From the NCBI RefSeq assembly GCF_900996225.1, contig NZ_CAAJGL010000011.1, forward strand, positions 170,533 to 234,532: a stretch of 64,000 nt of DNA. The letters run 5' to 3'. How positions within the stretch are numbered: position 1 is the first letter of the stretch; every line of letters starts with the position of its first letter. Shown piece by piece: positions 16,787 to 25,942 of this stretch. The notes beneath the pieces are model-generated. The model was not told the origin of the DNA. It made no database searches and was given only the letters and a program-made list of their open reading frames with translations. A program made the translations under genes and the position numbers. Source of the stretch: Paraburkholderia sp. BCC1884 (lineage in GTDB: Bacteria; Pseudomonadota; Gammaproteobacteria; Burkholderiales; Burkholderiaceae).

Positions 16787-17437
16787 ATGTTCAGCGCGAC
16801 CGTCTTCCTCCAGGGCTTGCCGCTGCTGCTGCACGCGGCACTCGCCACCATCGGCATTTCGCTGACGGGTCTGCTGATCGGCTTCTTCGTGGCAATCGGC
16901 GTGTGCGCGGCGCGGCTTTCGCCGAATCGCACGGCCCGCATGTTCGGCGGCGCGTATGTGTTCTTCTTTCGCGGCGTGCCGATGCTCGTGCAGTTGCTGC
17001 TGGTCTACTATCTTCTGCCGTTCGCGGGTATCAACGTGTCGCCGGTGGTGGCGGCGATCAGCGCCGTGTCGCTCTGCTCCGCGTCGTATATCGCCGAGAT
17101 CCTGCGCGGCGGTTTTCTCAGCATTGCGCCGGGTCATCTCGAAGCGGCACGCATGCTCGGGCTCTCGCCCTTCGACATGTTGCGTCGCATTCTCGTGCCG
17201 CAAGCATTCCGTCTGACGCTGCCGTCGCTCGTCAATGAAATGGTGCTGCTCATCAAGGCGTCGTCGCTGATTTCCGTGGTGGGTGTCGCCGAAATCACGC
17301 GCACCGCGCAGAACATCGCGGCCAGTACCTATCGGCCGCTGGAAGCCTATCTCGCGGCCGGGCTGATCTACTTCGTGATCTGCGGCGCACTCGCGCTGGT
17401 CGCGCACGCCGCCGAATACCGCCTGCAGCACGCCTGA
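16787..17437 (+). CDS. polar amino acid ABC transporter, permease (1)
   Basis: 216 residues, five or so transmembrane helices, HisM/GlnP family. The EAA-type loop is present near LEAARMLGLSPFDMLRRILVPQAFR (quoted as LEAARMLGL then PQAFR), which contacts the ATPase. FFFRGVPMLVQLLLVYYLLP (about 57-76) is the typical N-terminal amino acid permease motif. It lies 33 bp after the binding-protein gene. It pairs with the next gene to form a heterodimeric membrane channel. Confidence 0.92.
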   Translation: MFSATVFLQGLPLLLHAALATIGISLTGLLIGFFVAIGVCAARLSPNRTARMFGGAYVFFFRGVPMLVQLLLVYYLLPFAGINVSPVVAAISAVSLCSASYIAEILRGGFLSIAPGHLEAARMLGLSPFDMLRRILVPQAFRLTLPSLVNEMVLLIKASSLISVVGVAEITRTAQNIAASTYRPLEAYLAAGLIYFVICGALALVAHAAEYRLQHA

Positions 17438-17456
17438 CCGACCTAGAGCCCACGCC

Positions 17457-18119
17457 ATGCAAAAGCTCGATCCGACCGTCATCACGCACAACCTTCAGCC
17501 GATCGCGGCAGGCCTTGCCACGACGCTCGGCAGCTGGGCGGCGGGCGTGGCGATCGGCATCCTGATCGGCTTTCTGATCGCGGTACTGCAACTCTTCTGC
17601 GGACGCTGGGTGCGCGGCCTGCTGCGCTTCTATATCGAACTGTTTCGCGGCACGCCGTTTCTGGTGCAACTGTTCCTGCTTTATTACGGCGGCCCGTCGA
17701 TCGGTCTCACGCTCGAACCCATGACGGCCGGCGTGCTCGGCCTGGGGCTGTACGGCAGCGCGTATTTCGCCGAAGCGTTCCGCTCGGGCTTTCAATCCGT
17801 CCCGCCGGGTCATCTCGAAGCGGCCTCCTGTCTTGGACTCACGCGCTGGCAAACGGTGCTGCGCATTCAGGTGCCGCAAATGCTGGTGCTGATCGTGCCG
17901 GCACTCACGAATCTGATCATCGTCTTGAGCAAGGAGACAGCGGTGCTGTCCATCGTCACCGTGCCGGAACTCACCTTCGTGCTGACCGGCATCGGCTCGG
18001 CCACCTTTGCTTTCGTCGAAACACTGCTGATGCTGTGCGTGTGCTATCTCGCACTGGTCGAACTGACCTCGCGAGTGGGCATGTGGGCCGAAACCCGTAT
18101 CGCACGCTTCATGGCATGA
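17457..18119 (+). CDS. polar amino acid ABC transporter, permease (2)
   Basis: 220 residues, about five transmembrane helices. It carries the family motif [20 protein letters not shown] (about 61-80) and an EAA loop ([20 protein letters not shown]). Its length and motifs match HisQ/GlnP-type permeases. It follows the first permease by 19 bp and precedes the ATPase by 19 bp, within one transcription unit. Confidence 0.92.
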   Translation: MQKLDPTVITHNLQPIAAGLATTLGSWAAGVAIGILIGFLIAVLQLFCGRWVRGLLRFYIELFRGTPFLVQLFLLYYGGPSIGLTLEPMTAGVLGLGLYGSAYFAEAFRSGFQSVPPGHLEAASCLGLTRWQTVLRIQVPQMLVLIVPALTNLIIVLSKETAVLSIVTVPELTFVLTGIGSATFAFVETLLMLCVCYLALVELTSRVGMWAETRIARFMA

Positions 18120-18138
18120 ACGGAATCCGGACACTTTT

Positions 18139-19008
18139 ATGAACGCCCTCGCCGACGTGCCCTCCTCCGCTTCCACCCGCGCCGTCGCGACGCCGCCTGG
18201 CGCGCCGCTGATCGAAGTACGCGACCTGCGCAAACGCTTTGGCGAAGTCGAGGTGCTGCGCGGCGTCGATCTCGAGATCGCGCGCTCCGAGGTGGTGTGC
18301 ATCATCGGTCCGTCGGGCTCGGGAAAGAGCACGCTGCTGCGTTGCCTCGCCGCGCTCGAAACCTACGATCAGGGCGACGTGCGCATCGAAGGCGAGTTGC
18401 TCGGCTATAGCGAACGCAACGGCAAACGCGTGCGCGCCTCGCAGGGCGACATCAATCGCGTACGGCGCAACGTCGGCATGGTGTTCCAGCAATTCAATCT
18501 ATGGCCGCACATGACGGCGCTCGGCAACGTAATGGAAGCCTTGCTGCGTGTACGCCATCTGTCGCGCGACGAAGCACGCCGTCGCGCCAACGGCATGCTC
18601 GAAACCGTGGGCCTCGCGCACAAGGGCGACGCCTATCCCGCGAAGCTCTCCGGTGGTCAGCAGCAACGCGTGGCGATTGCCCGCGCGCTCGCGATGGAGC
18701 CGCACATCATGCTGTTCGACGAGCCGACCTCGGCGCTCGATCCGGAACTCGTCGGCGAAGTACTGCAGGTGATGAAGCAACTTGCGCGCGACGGCATGAC
18801 CATGGCGGTGGTGACACATGAAATGGGCTTCGCCGCACAGGTCGCCGACAAGGTCATGTTCATCGACCAGGGCCGCATCGCCGTGCAGGGCAAGCCGCAC
18901 GACGTCTTTCACGACGCCGGGCAACCTCGCTTGCGGCAGTTCCTGCAGAACTACTTCGACCGCAACGCCTTCTGGGCGCGCGGACCCGAGGGCGCGGAGC
19001 CGTTATGA
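18139..19008 (+). CDS. polar amino acid ABC transporter, ATP-binding protein
   Basis: 289 residues. Walker [10 protein letters not shown] (about 56-64), Q-loop in [16 protein letters not shown] signature [15 protein letters not shown], Walker [15 protein letters not shown], and the switch His in VTHEMGFA. It belongs to the GlnQ/HisP family and drives import across the inner membrane. A long hydrophilic N-terminal extension of about 25 residues precedes the usual start. The stop overlaps the regulator's ATG by 4 nt (ATGA), a sign that the regulator is translated together with the transporter. Confidence 0.94.
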   Translation: MNALADVPSSASTRAVATPPGAPLIEVRDLRKRFGEVEVLRGVDLEIARSEVVCIIGPSGSGKSTLLRCLAALETYDQGDVRIEGELLGYSERNGKRVRASQGDINRVRRNVGMVFQQFNLWPHMTALGNVMEALLRVRHLSRDEARRRANGMLETVGLAHKGDAYPAKLSGGQQQRVAIARALAMEPHIMLFDEPTSALDPELVGEVLQVMKQLARDGMTMAVVTHEMGFAAQVADKVMFIDQGRIAVQGKPHDVFHDAGQPRLRQFLQNYFDRNAFWARGPEGAEPL

Positions 19009-19763
19009 GCACGCGCCTGTCGCTGCCCGCCGCCCGCGACGCGCCGGCCGCGCGCTACGAGCAGGTCAAGCACCATATCCGCCAGATCATCGATTCGGGC
19101 GCGCGCCAGGCGGGCGAACGCCTGCCCTCCGAACTCGACCTGGTCGCGACACTCGGCGTATCGCGTATGACGGTGAATCGCGCACTGCGTGAGCTCACCG
19201 ACGAAGGCCTTGTTACGCGCATCTCCGGGGTCGGTACTTTCGTCGCGCAAACCAAGCCGCAATCCACGCTGCTGATGATCGCCCACATCGGCGACGAAAT
19301 CCGTTCGCGTGGCCACGAATACCGCTACGACACGGTGCTGTCGCAACGCGAAACCGCCTCGGTGATGGTGTCCAATGCGTTAGGACTCGCGCCGGGCGCG
19401 TCGGTGTTTCATGTGATCTGCGTGCATCGCGAGAATGGATTGCCGGTGCAACTCGAAGACCGCTACGTCAATCCGGCGATTGCACCGGCGTTTTTGCAGC
19501 AGGATTTTGCGGCGACCCGGCCGTCGGAATATCTGTTCGAGATCGTGCCGGCGCACGACGTCGAGCATGTGGTCGACGCGGGGCTGCCGACGCGCGCCGA
19601 GGCCGATCTGCTCGAAATCCGTCCCGAGGAACCGTGCCTCACGCTGATGCGTCGCACGTGGACGAGCGGCGTGGCGGTGACCTTCGCGCGTTTCGTCCAC
19701 CCTGGCTCGCGCTACCGGCTCGGCTGCCGCTTCACGCCGGATCTATCGCAGCGTCAGGGCTAA
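19005..19763 (+). CDS. GntR-family regulator, HutC type (UTRA domain)
   Basis: 252 residues: an N-terminal winged helix-turn-helix (about 15-85; [20 protein letters not shown]) and a C-terminal UTRA ligand-binding domain with [19 protein letters not shown], the signature of the HutC group. HutC represses histidine-utilisation genes and is released by urocanate. It probably controls the importer operon it belongs to, and perhaps the divergent oxygenase operon, through the GTATATAC boxes at about 15742 and 15841. The second HutC-type gene is convergent and 35 bp away, and the two proteins share the same domain order. Confidence 0.88.
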   Translation: MSTRLSLPAARDAPAARYEQVKHHIRQIIDSGARQAGERLPSELDLVATLGVSRMTVNRALRELTDEGLVTRISGVGTFVAQTKPQSTLLMIAHIGDEIRSRGHEYRYDTVLSQRETASVMVSNALGLAPGASVFHVICVHRENGLPVQLEDRYVNPAIAPAFLQQDFAATRPSEYLFEIVPAHDVEHVVDAGLPTRAEADLLEIRPEEPCLTLMRRTWTSGVAVTFARFVHPGSRYRLGCRFTPDLSQRQG

Positions 19764-19798
19764 AAACACGCACTGCCCGGACGCCGCCGCCAACCACG

Positions 19799-20560
19799 CT
19801 AGACGTTTCCGGCCAGATGAAAACGCGACGCCGGATGCCATAGCCGCACCGACGTCGCCACATCGTCGCCGACCCACGTGCGACGCCATAGCTGCAGACA
19901 CGGCTCGCCGATCTCCATCGCCAGATGCCGGCGCACGTAAGCGTCGGGCTTTTGCGCGTAGATGCGAAAATCGGCGCGCTGGATCGGCGCGAGCCGCACC
20001 ATGTAGTGATTCGGCGTTTCGACCGTGAAGTCCTGTTGCAGGTACTCGGGAAACACCTTGGGATTGACGTAGCGATCCTCGTACTGGATCGGTTCGCCTT
20101 CTTCGCTGTGCACGATGCACGAGTGAAACGCCGGGCCGCTTACGAGACCGAGCGCTTCGAGCGCCTGAGGATCGTCGCTGGGTTCGAGCGTCAGCACGCC
20201 AGCCGAATGACGATGACCGCGCGCGGCGATTTCATCGGCGATATTGCGGATTTCCAGTACGGTCGATTCATAGCGCTGCGGCGCCACGAAGGTGCCCGAG
20301 CCTTGCACGCGTGTCAGCACGCGTTCGGTGGTGAGTTCGCGCAGCGCACGCGACACCGTCATGCGCGCCACGCCGAACTCTTTGACCAGTTCCGTTTCGG
20401 ACGGAATCAGGCCGCCCGGTTTCCAGTCGCCGGCACTGATGCGCCTGACGACATAGCGCTTGATCTGTTCGTAAGCGGGCATGGCCCGCACCGGCGTCTC
20501 CGGGTTGCGATGCTCGCGTGCTTCGGTGTCCGCGGTTTGCGCGTGTGTAGTTGTATTCAT
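19799..20560 (-). CDS. GntR-family regulator, HutC type (second copy)
   Basis: 253 residues from the ATG at 20558-20560, chosen because a GAGG ribosome-binding site precedes it; the frame stays open upstream to about 20806 without similarity. The helix-turn-helix region (about 45-100) contains PSETELVKEFGVARMTVSRA, and the UTRA domain has YEDRYVNPKVFPEYLQQDF. It is the last gene of the minus-strand operon headed by the 25648 binding protein. Three GTTGTA(C/T) half-sites lie at its 5' end, which fits autoregulation. Inducer unknown; urocanate or a related acrylate is a reasonable guess. Confidence 0.88.
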   Translation of the reverse strand: MNTTTHAQTADTEAREHRNPETPVRAMPAYEQIKRYVVRRISAGDWKPGGLIPSETELVKEFGVARMTVSRALRELTTERVLTRVQGSGTFVAPQRYESTVLEIRNIADEIAARGHRHSAGVLTLEPSDDPQALEALGLVSGPAFHSCIVHSEEGEPIQYEDRYVNPKVFPEYLQQDFTVETPNHYMVRLAPIQRADFRIYAQKPDAYVRRHLAMEIGEPCLQLWRRTWVGDDVATSVRLWHPASRFHLAGNV

Positions 20561-20610
20561 TCCGACCTCGTGGGTGGTACGCGGTTGTACTCGGGGGTGA
20601 CCAGTTGTAC
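20550..20610. promoter_or_regulatory. three GTTGTA(C/T) half-sites at the 5' end of the second HutC gene
   Basis: GTTGTAT at 20550-20556 overlaps the start codon region. GTTGTAC occurs at 20584-20590 and 20604-20610, exactly 20 bp (two helical turns) apart. TTGTA is the half-site also found in the palindromes upstream of the operon at 25706 and 25879. An internal autoregulatory promoter between the lyase and regulator genes is suggested. Confidence 0.35.
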
Positions 20611-20660
20611 ACCTTGACCGGCTAGCCGACGGATAAGCCCGCGCACCGGCTTTGTCTCCA

Positions 20661-22313
20661 TCATGCCATGTGGGCCGCAGCCTGTGCGTCGTTGATCGCC
20701 ATGCCACCTTTCGTCGTACGCACACCATTCGCAGCGGCGAGATTCGCGACCGTTGCGCGTGCGAGCAAGCCAGTGTTGTCAGCGGATGTGGCCGGGCGCG
20801 GCCCAATCTGACCTGGGTTCGGCAACGGCGGCGGCGCCTGGTCGGCGATCATGCGAAACGCGATGCTCATGTCGTCGGCGAGCGGGCGATCGTCGCGGTA
20901 AGTCGGCACGACACCGCGCACGCGTTGCCAGAGCGCATGCGTGTGCGGCGCGCTCGGCGCGTCGATGCTTTGCAGGTCGTAGGCTTGCGCCGCGGCCAGC
21001 AGTTCGATTGCGACGATACGTCCGGCGTTGTCGATGATCTCCAGTGCTTTTAGCGCAGCAGGCGTGGCGTGGCACAGATGATCTTCCTGCAGCCCCGAGG
21101 TGATGCCGCCATCGAGGCTGGCCGGCAGCGCAAGACGCCGGTTCTGCGCCACCAGCGAGGCCGCCGTGTACTGCGCGATCATGAAGCCGGAACAGGTGCC
21201 GCCCGGCTCCGCGAGAAAGGCCGGCAAGCCGCTCACGAGCGGATTCACTAGCCGGTCGAGACGCCGTTCGGCCATCGCGGCGACTTGCGCGATCGCGGTG
21301 GCGAGGCTGTCCATGGCGAGTGCGATCGACGCACCCACCGCGTGCGCTTGCGAATAGACGCGCGGGTCGTCCGGCGTGCCGGCGACGATCGGGTTATCGG
21401 TGATCGACGCGAGCTCGCGATTGACGACTTCGGCGGTGGCCGTCAGCACGTCGCGCGCGGCGCCGTGCACGTGAGGAATGGTCCGCATGCTCAGCGGGTC
21501 TTGCGTGCGTTGACCGATTACGGCCGCGAGAATGCCACTATCGGTGAGCGCAATGCGCATCCGTGCGCCGACCAGATTCAGGCCGGGCGAAATCCGCAAG
21601 GCCAGCGAATCTTCGTCGAACGCTGCGAGCTGGCCGCGCAGATTCTCGAAGCTCATCGCCGCAACGATATCGGTCCAGTCGAGCAGACGCGCGGCCCGCG
21701 CCAGCGCAAGCGCTGCGAGTCCGGTGACGCACGGCGTACCGTTGATGAGACTCAAGCCTTCCTTGGCTTCGAGCACGAGCGGTTCCAGTCCGAGGCGTTG
21801 CAACGCCTCGCGTCCTTTGAGCCGTTCGCCGCGATAGCGCACATGGCCTTCGCCGATGCAAACCAGCGCGATATGCGCCATGTGGCTCAGATAGCCGACC
21901 GAGCCGAAGGCCGGCACTTCGGGCAGACAATCCGCGTTGAGCAAAGCCACCAACTGGTCTGCCACTTCGAGACGAATGCCCGAATGCCCATGCGCGAAAT
22001 TGTTGACGGCCGCGGCCATGATCGCGCGCGTTTCGGCGACACCCAACGGCGCGCCGACGCCCACCGCGTGACTCATCAGTATGTTGCGCGACAGCGTGCG
22101 CTGTTCGGTCGGCGAAACGATGACGTCGCACAACGCGCCGACACCGGTGTTCACGCCATACGCGCGAATCCCGCGCGCGACGATCTGTTCGACCAGCACA
22201 TGCGCCGCGACGATACGCGCGCGCGCGTCGGCGGAAAGCTCGAGCGGCTCGCCGGCAGCGACCGCTGCCACCTGAGCCCAGTCGAGAGGACGATCGGAAC
22301 GGATCACGGCCAT
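20661..22313 (-). CDS. histidine ammonia-lyase homologue lacking the MIO tripeptide
   Basis: 550 residues, clearly of the aromatic amino acid lyase fold: AYGVNTGVGALCD (about 51-63; Tyr52 conserved), LPEVPAFGSVG (130-140), NPIVAGTPDDPRVYSQ, QYTAASLVAQN and TSGLQEDH. In true histidine or phenylalanine ammonia-lyases GSVG is followed by Ala-Ser-Gly-Asp-Leu-Ala-Pro, whose Ala-Ser-Gly cyclises to the MIO electrophile. Here GSVG runs straight into YLSHMAHIAL, a deletion of about six residues. Conventional MIO chemistry is therefore impossible. MIO-less relatives include ergothionase, which eliminates trimethylamine from ergothioneine. It is encoded downstream of, and 47 bp from, a dedicated amino acid importer, so it probably acts on the imported compound. 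Confidence 0.8.
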   Translation of the reverse strand: MAVIRSDRPLDWAQVAAVAAGEPLELSADARARIVAAHVLVEQIVARGIRAYGVNTGVGALCDVIVSPTEQRTLSRNILMSHAVGVGAPLGVAETRAIMAAAVNNFAHGHSGIRLEVADQLVALLNADCLPEVPAFGSVGYLSHMAHIALVCIGEGHVRYRGERLKGREALQRLGLEPLVLEAKEGLSLINGTPCVTGLAALALARAARLLDWTDIVAAMSFENLRGQLAAFDEDSLALRISPGLNLVGARMRIALTDSGILAAVIGQRTQDPLSMRTIPHVHGAARDVLTATAEVVNRELASITDNPIVAGTPDDPRVYSQAHAVGASIALAMDSLATAIAQVAAMAERRLDRLVNPLVSGLPAFLAEPGGTCSGFMIAQYTAASLVAQNRRLALPASLDGGITSGLQEDHLCHATPAALKALEIIDNAGRIVAIELLAAAQAYDLQSIDAPSAPHTHALWQRVRGVVPTYRDDRPLADDMSIAFRMIADQAPPPLPNPGQIGPRPATSADNTGLLARATVANLAAANGVRTTKGGMAINDAQAAAHMA

Positions 22314-22359
22314 GGTAGTGCTCTGCTCGTTGGATTGCGGAATTGCTTCGTGCTGCGGC

Positions 22360-23151
22360 TTAGTGCGTGCTGCGGTCCTGATGGCTCGACACGAATTGCC
22401 GGAAACGCTCCGACTTGCATTCGACGAAAACCTCGTCCGGCGTGCCGTCGGCTTCCACCTGGCCCTGATGCAGGAACATCACGCGATTCGATACGTGGCG
22501 CGCGAAACCCATCTCATGCGTGACCACGAGCATGGTGCGGCCTTCTTCGGCGAGCGAGCGCATGACACGCAGCACTTCGCCCACGAGTTCGGGGTCGAGC
22601 GCGGACGTGGGCTCGTCGAACAGCATGACTTTTGGGTGCATCGCCAAGGCGCGCGCAATCGCCACACGTTGCTGCTGACCACCGGACAGATGCGCCGGGT
22701 AATGGCCGCGCTTTTCCGCGAGGCCCACTTTCGCCAGCAGCGCTTCAGCCTCTTCGACCGATTCGGCGCGGCTGCGCTTCAACACGCGCATCGGCCCTTC
22801 GATCAGGTTTTCCAGCACCGTCATGTGCGACCAGAGGTTGAAGTTCTGGAACACCATGCCGAGTTGCGAGCGCACCCGATCCACCTGACGGCGGTCGCTC
22901 GGTTGCAGCTTGCCGTCGCCGCGGCGCTTCATCTTCAGCTCTTCGCCGGCAAGCGCGACCGAGCCGTCGTCGGGCGTTTCGAGCAGGTTCAGGCAGCGCA
23001 GGAACGTGCTCTTGCCCGAGCCGCTGGCGCCGAGAATCGAGATCACGTCGCCCTGATGGGCGTCGAGTGAAATGCCTTTGAGCACGTGGTGATCGCCGAA
23101 CGATTTGTGAATGTTCTTGACCGACAGTGCAACGGGTGCCGTAGCGTTCAT
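22360..23151 (-). CDS. polar amino acid ABC transporter, ATP-binding protein (second importer)
   Basis: 263 residues from the ATG at 23149-23151, which has a GGAG ribosome-binding site; an in-frame ATG at 23167-23169 and a longer open frame upstream are less likely. Walker [10 protein letters not shown] (about 42-50), Q-loop [13 protein letters not shown], signature [15 protein letters not shown], Walker [15 protein letters not shown] and [10 protein letters not shown]. GlnQ/HisP type. The insertion [20 protein letters not shown] between Walker A and the Q-loop is also found in HisP relatives. It lies between the permease genes and the lyase gene in one minus-strand operon. Confidence 0.94.
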   Translation of the reverse strand: MNATAPVALSVKNIHKSFGDHHVLKGISLDAHQGDVISILGASGSGKSTFLRCLNLLETPDDGSVALAGEELKMKRRGDGKLQPSDRRQVDRVRSQLGMVFQNFNLWSHMTVLENLIEGPMRVLKRSRAESVEEAEALLAKVGLAEKRGHYPAHLSGGQQQRVAIARALAMHPKVMLFDEPTSALDPELVGEVLRVMRSLAEEGRTMLVVTHEMGFARHVSNRVMFLHQGQVEADGTPDEVFVECKSERFRQFVSSHQDRSTH

Positions 23152-23186
23152 GGGGTTCTCCAGATTCATCCGGGATGGGCGGCGCT

Positions 23187-23954
23187 TCAGGGCGCGGCCC
23201 GATGTGCTTCGCTGCGTGCTTCGGTGTGTGCGGCGGCCGGGCGCCTGGGCGCGGCCTGCGTCGGCGCGGCGCGCAAATGGCGCGACAGGCGTGTTTCCAG
23301 CAAACCGAGCAGGCGCACGATGACGAAATTGAGGAACAGATAAATCAGCGCTGCACAGATGAAGACTTCCGTCGTGCGATAGGTTTGCTGAATGATCTGC
23401 TGCGCGACGCCGGTCACTTCCCACACCGTGACGAGGCTCGCGAGCGCAGTCGATTTGACGAGCAGCACGGCTTCGGTCGAATAAGCCGGCAAACACTGGC
23501 GCAACGCGATCGGACCGATCACGCGGCGCAGCAGCGCGAAACCCGACAGGCCGATCGAATAACCGGCCTCGATCTGCCCGACCGGCACGGCCATCAAACC
23601 GCCGCGAATGATTTCAGCGGTATATCCCGCCGTGCACAGCGCGAGCGATAAGACGGCACACAGGTACGGCTCGCGCAGCACGGGCCATAGAAAGCTCTCG
23701 CGGATCACGCCGAATTGCCCCATGCCGTAGTAGACGAGGAACATCTGGATCAGCAGCGGCGAGCCGCGAAACACGAGAATATAGGCACGCGCGAAACGGT
23801 TCGGCAGCCAGTTCGGCGACACGCGCATCGTCACGATCACGAGCGACAGCAGCCCACCGAGAACCAGCGAACAGAAGAACAGCCCGAGCGTGGTCGGCAC
23901 GGCGGCAAGCAGTTGCTTGAGCGTGTCGTAGAGAAAGTCGAAGTCGAAATGCAT
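23187..23954 (-). CDS. polar amino acid ABC transporter, permease (second importer)
   Basis: 255 residues, HisM/ArtM family, about five transmembrane helices. [20 protein letters not shown] (about 59-78) and an EAA-type loop with [20 protein letters not shown] are the expected motifs. The C-terminal 25 residues are Ala/Pro/Arg rich and beyond the last helix. It starts at 23954, 13 bp after the other permease, and precedes the ATPase by 35 bp. Confidence 0.92.
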   Translation of the reverse strand: MHFDFDFLYDTLKQLLAAVPTTLGLFFCSLVLGGLLSLVIVTMRVSPNWLPNRFARAYILVFRGSPLLIQMFLVYYGMGQFGVIRESFLWPVLREPYLCAVLSLALCTAGYTAEIIRGGLMAVPVGQIEAGYSIGLSGFALLRRVIGPIALRQCLPAYSTEAVLLVKSTALASLVTVWEVTGVAQQIIQQTYRTTEVFICAALIYLFLNFVIVRLLGLLETRLSRHLRAAPTQAAPRRPAAAHTEARSEAHRAAP

Positions 23955-23967
23955 GATCCCGTTCCCG

Positions 23968-24690
23968 TCAGTTGCGCGCGAAGTTGCGCTTGAAGGACCG
24001 GCCCACGCGCGCTTCGGCGTGATTGAAAACCCGGTTCGAGATGCTGGTCATCAGCAGATAGAGTGCGCCGCCGACCACGAAGAACGTGAAGTACTGATGG
24101 GTCGAACCCGCTGCGACCTGGCTCGTGCGAAGCAACTCGGCGAGCCCCGTGACGGAGATCAGCGCCGAATCCTTCAGGCTCAATTGCCAGACGTTGCCGA
24201 TGCCGGGCAACGCGAAGCGCAACACTTGCGGAATCAGAATACGGCGCGCCATCGTCAAAGTCGGCATGCCGATCGAACGTGCCGCTTCGAGTTCGCCGCG
24301 CGATACCGCCAGCACCGCCGCGCGATACACCTCGGCCTGATAGGCGCCCGAGATCATGCCGACCGCGAGCGCGCCGATCACGAAAGGCGGCACGCCGACA
24401 AAACCGTCCGCGCCGAACCATTGACCGATCGTGGTCACGAGCGTCGAGCCGCCGAAATAGAACAGGTAGATGACGAGCAGTTCAGGCACGCCGCGAAACA
24501 CCGTGGTGTAGATGTCGCCGATCACGCGCAACGAGCGAAAGCGCGATAGTTTGGCCGCCGCGATCAGCGCGCCGAACACGGCGCCGACCGCGAGCGCCGC
24601 GAGCGTCAGTGCAACCGTCATGAGTGCCGCGAGCAGCAATACGCCGCCCCAGCCTTCCGGCCCGAAGCCGAGCATCTGTATCAGTGCCAT
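23968..24690 (-). CDS. polar amino acid ABC transporter, permease (second importer, other half)
   Basis: 240 residues, HisQ/OccQ-type permease with about five helices. TTVFRGVPELLVIYLFYFGG (about 62-81) and an EAA loop (RGELEAARSIGMPTLTMARR) are present; the VPELL motif is typical of the HisQ-like half. An N-terminal amphipathic stretch rich in Gly/Leu precedes the first helix. It lies 97 bp downstream of the binding-protein gene. Confidence 0.92.
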   Translation of the reverse strand: MALIQMLGFGPEGWGGVLLLAALMTVALTLAALAVGAVFGALIAAAKLSRFRSLRVIGDIYTTVFRGVPELLVIYLFYFGGSTLVTTIGQWFGADGFVGVPPFVIGALAVGMISGAYQAEVYRAAVLAVSRGELEAARSIGMPTLTMARRILIPQVLRFALPGIGNVWQLSLKDSALISVTGLAELLRTSQVAAGSTHQYFTFFVVGGALYLLMTSISNRVFNHAEARVGRSFKRNFARN

Positions 24691-24787
24691 TCCCTACCTC
24701 TCTTCCGTGACAGCGGAACGAACCAGCCGGCCAGCGCGCCGCCGTCATGCGCGCCACGCCGGCCGTCCTACTTGTGCATCCAGCGAA

Positions 24788-25648
24788 TCAAGGCGTCACG
24801 TCGGTCTTGAACCACTTGGCGGACAGCTTCTTGACGGTGCCGTCGGCGAGCGCAGCGGCGATCGCGGTGTCGAACTTCGCCTTCAGGTCGGCGTCCTGTT
24901 TGCGGAACGCGAGGCCTTCGCCCGGACCCCAGATCGGACCGCCGATCTTCGGACCGGCCATCGAGATCGACGCGGCGTCTTTCTTGTCGAGGTTGGCGGC
25001 GTAGTACGTCACGTCGTCGAACGAAGCGTCGATGCGGCCGTTGGCCAGATCCAGATCGCGTTCCGGCGACGTCTTGTAGACCCGGATCGTGGCAATGTCC
25101 TTGAAGCCGTCGTTGATGAACTTGGTGTAGACGGTGCCCGACTGGATACCGATGGTCTTGCCCTTCAGCTGCTTGCGCAAGGCGTCGACGGTGGGCTGAT
25201 CGGTTTTCGGATCACCCGAGAGCTTGACCACGCCAGCACCCGGCGCGGCCTTGGGCAGCACCTTCGTGTCGGACACGGCGAACGTGGCCGGCGTAGCGGC
25301 GTACGGGCGCGAGAAGGCGATGATCTTTTCGCGTTCCGGCGTGATGGAGATCGCGTCCATCAGGACATCGAACTTGCCGGCTTGCAGACCGGGAATCATG
25401 CCGTCCCAATCTTGCGCGACGAGGTTGCATTGCAGCTTGATGCGTTCGCACAGATTCGCGACCAGTTCGGGCTCGAAGCCACCGAGCTTGCCGCCGGGCA
25501 AGGTCAGGTTCCACGGCGCGTAGCCGCCTTCGAGCGCGATCGTCACCGTTTTCCAGTCTTTGGCCTGCACCGGTGCCGCGAAAATCGTTGCGGCGCCGAG
25601 AACGGCGCCCATCAATACTTTTGCTGCCGTCGTGCGCTTCACTTTCAC
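24788..25648 (-). CDS. polar amino acid ABC transporter, substrate-binding protein (second importer)
   Basis: 286 residues if translation starts at GTG 25646-25648, chosen because AAAGGAG lies 7 nt upstream and a clean signal peptide follows (KVKRTTAAKV... ending APVQAKD). Family 3 solute-binding protein: TIALEGGYAPWNLTLPGGKL (about 36-55) and LQAGKFDVLMDAISITPERE, the histidine/lysine-arginine-ornithine type pocket. It is the head gene of the operon SBP - permeases - ATPase - lyase homologue - HutC regulator. Two HutC-like palindromes lie 58 and 231 bp upstream. The ligand is likely a histidine-like cation or betaine, by context. Confidence 0.9.
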   Translation of the reverse strand: MKVKRTTAAKVLMGAVLGAATIFAAPVQAKDWKTVTIALEGGYAPWNLTLPGGKLGGFEPELVANLCERIKLQCNLVAQDWDGMIPGLQAGKFDVLMDAISITPEREKIIAFSRPYAATPATFAVSDTKVLPKAAPGAGVVKLSGDPKTDQPTVDALRKQLKGKTIGIQSGTVYTKFINDGFKDIATIRVYKTSPERDLDLANGRIDASFDDVTYYAANLDKKDAASISMAGPKIGGPIWGPGEGLAFRKQDADLKAKFDTAIAAALADGTVKKLSAKWFKTDVTP

Positions 25649-25705
25649 GTCGAAACTCCTTTGATTGAGGAAACCGTCGAGCTTGATCTTTATCTGCCGC
25701 TGAAT

Positions 25706-25717
25706 TTGTATAGACAA
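25706..25717. promoter_or_regulatory. HutC-type operator candidate, proximal to the second importer operon
   Basis: TTGTATAGACAA: TTGT and ACAA arms around a TATAGA-like centre, 58 bp upstream of the GTG start. Its reverse complement, TTGTCTATACAA, differs at only the centre. It resembles HutC/GntR-type operators and shares the TTGTA half-site with the boxes at 20550-20610. Confidence 0.5.
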
Positions 25718-25878
25718 GTCTGCATGAGTCAAAAAGCCGTCGCAAGTGGCATTGCAATAAATTCGCAGAATCATCGGGTAAGCCCCTAGACGATCCCTTG
25801 TGACAGGGCTCTCCGGGTGGCTTTGATTGAATGGCGAATGAAAGATAGCGCTGCCGATGCAGCCAGACGTAGCGCGCT

Positions 25879-25890
25879 TTGTCTAGACAG
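25879..25890. promoter_or_regulatory. HutC-type operator candidate, distal to the second importer operon
   Basis: TTGTCTAGACAG, a near-perfect palindrome with TGTCTAGACA at its core, 173 bp from the proximal site. Two such sites in the same promoter region would allow looping or cooperative binding by a dimeric GntR regulator. Confidence 0.45.
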
Positions 25891-25942
25891 GTTGACTAAC
25901 GCGAGAGGGATGCGACAGGCGGCGGCACGCCTAAAAAACGCC

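Noticed and set aside
20661..22313. Plain histidine ammonia-lyase (hutH) annotation
   Set aside because: The Ala-Ser-Gly tripeptide required for the MIO cofactor is absent, so normal HAL activity cannot be assumed from overall similarity.
22360..23496. A 378-codon reading of the second importer ATPase
   Set aside because: The N-terminal 115 codons overlap the permease gene in another frame and have no ABC similarity; a GGAG site marks the ATG at 23151.
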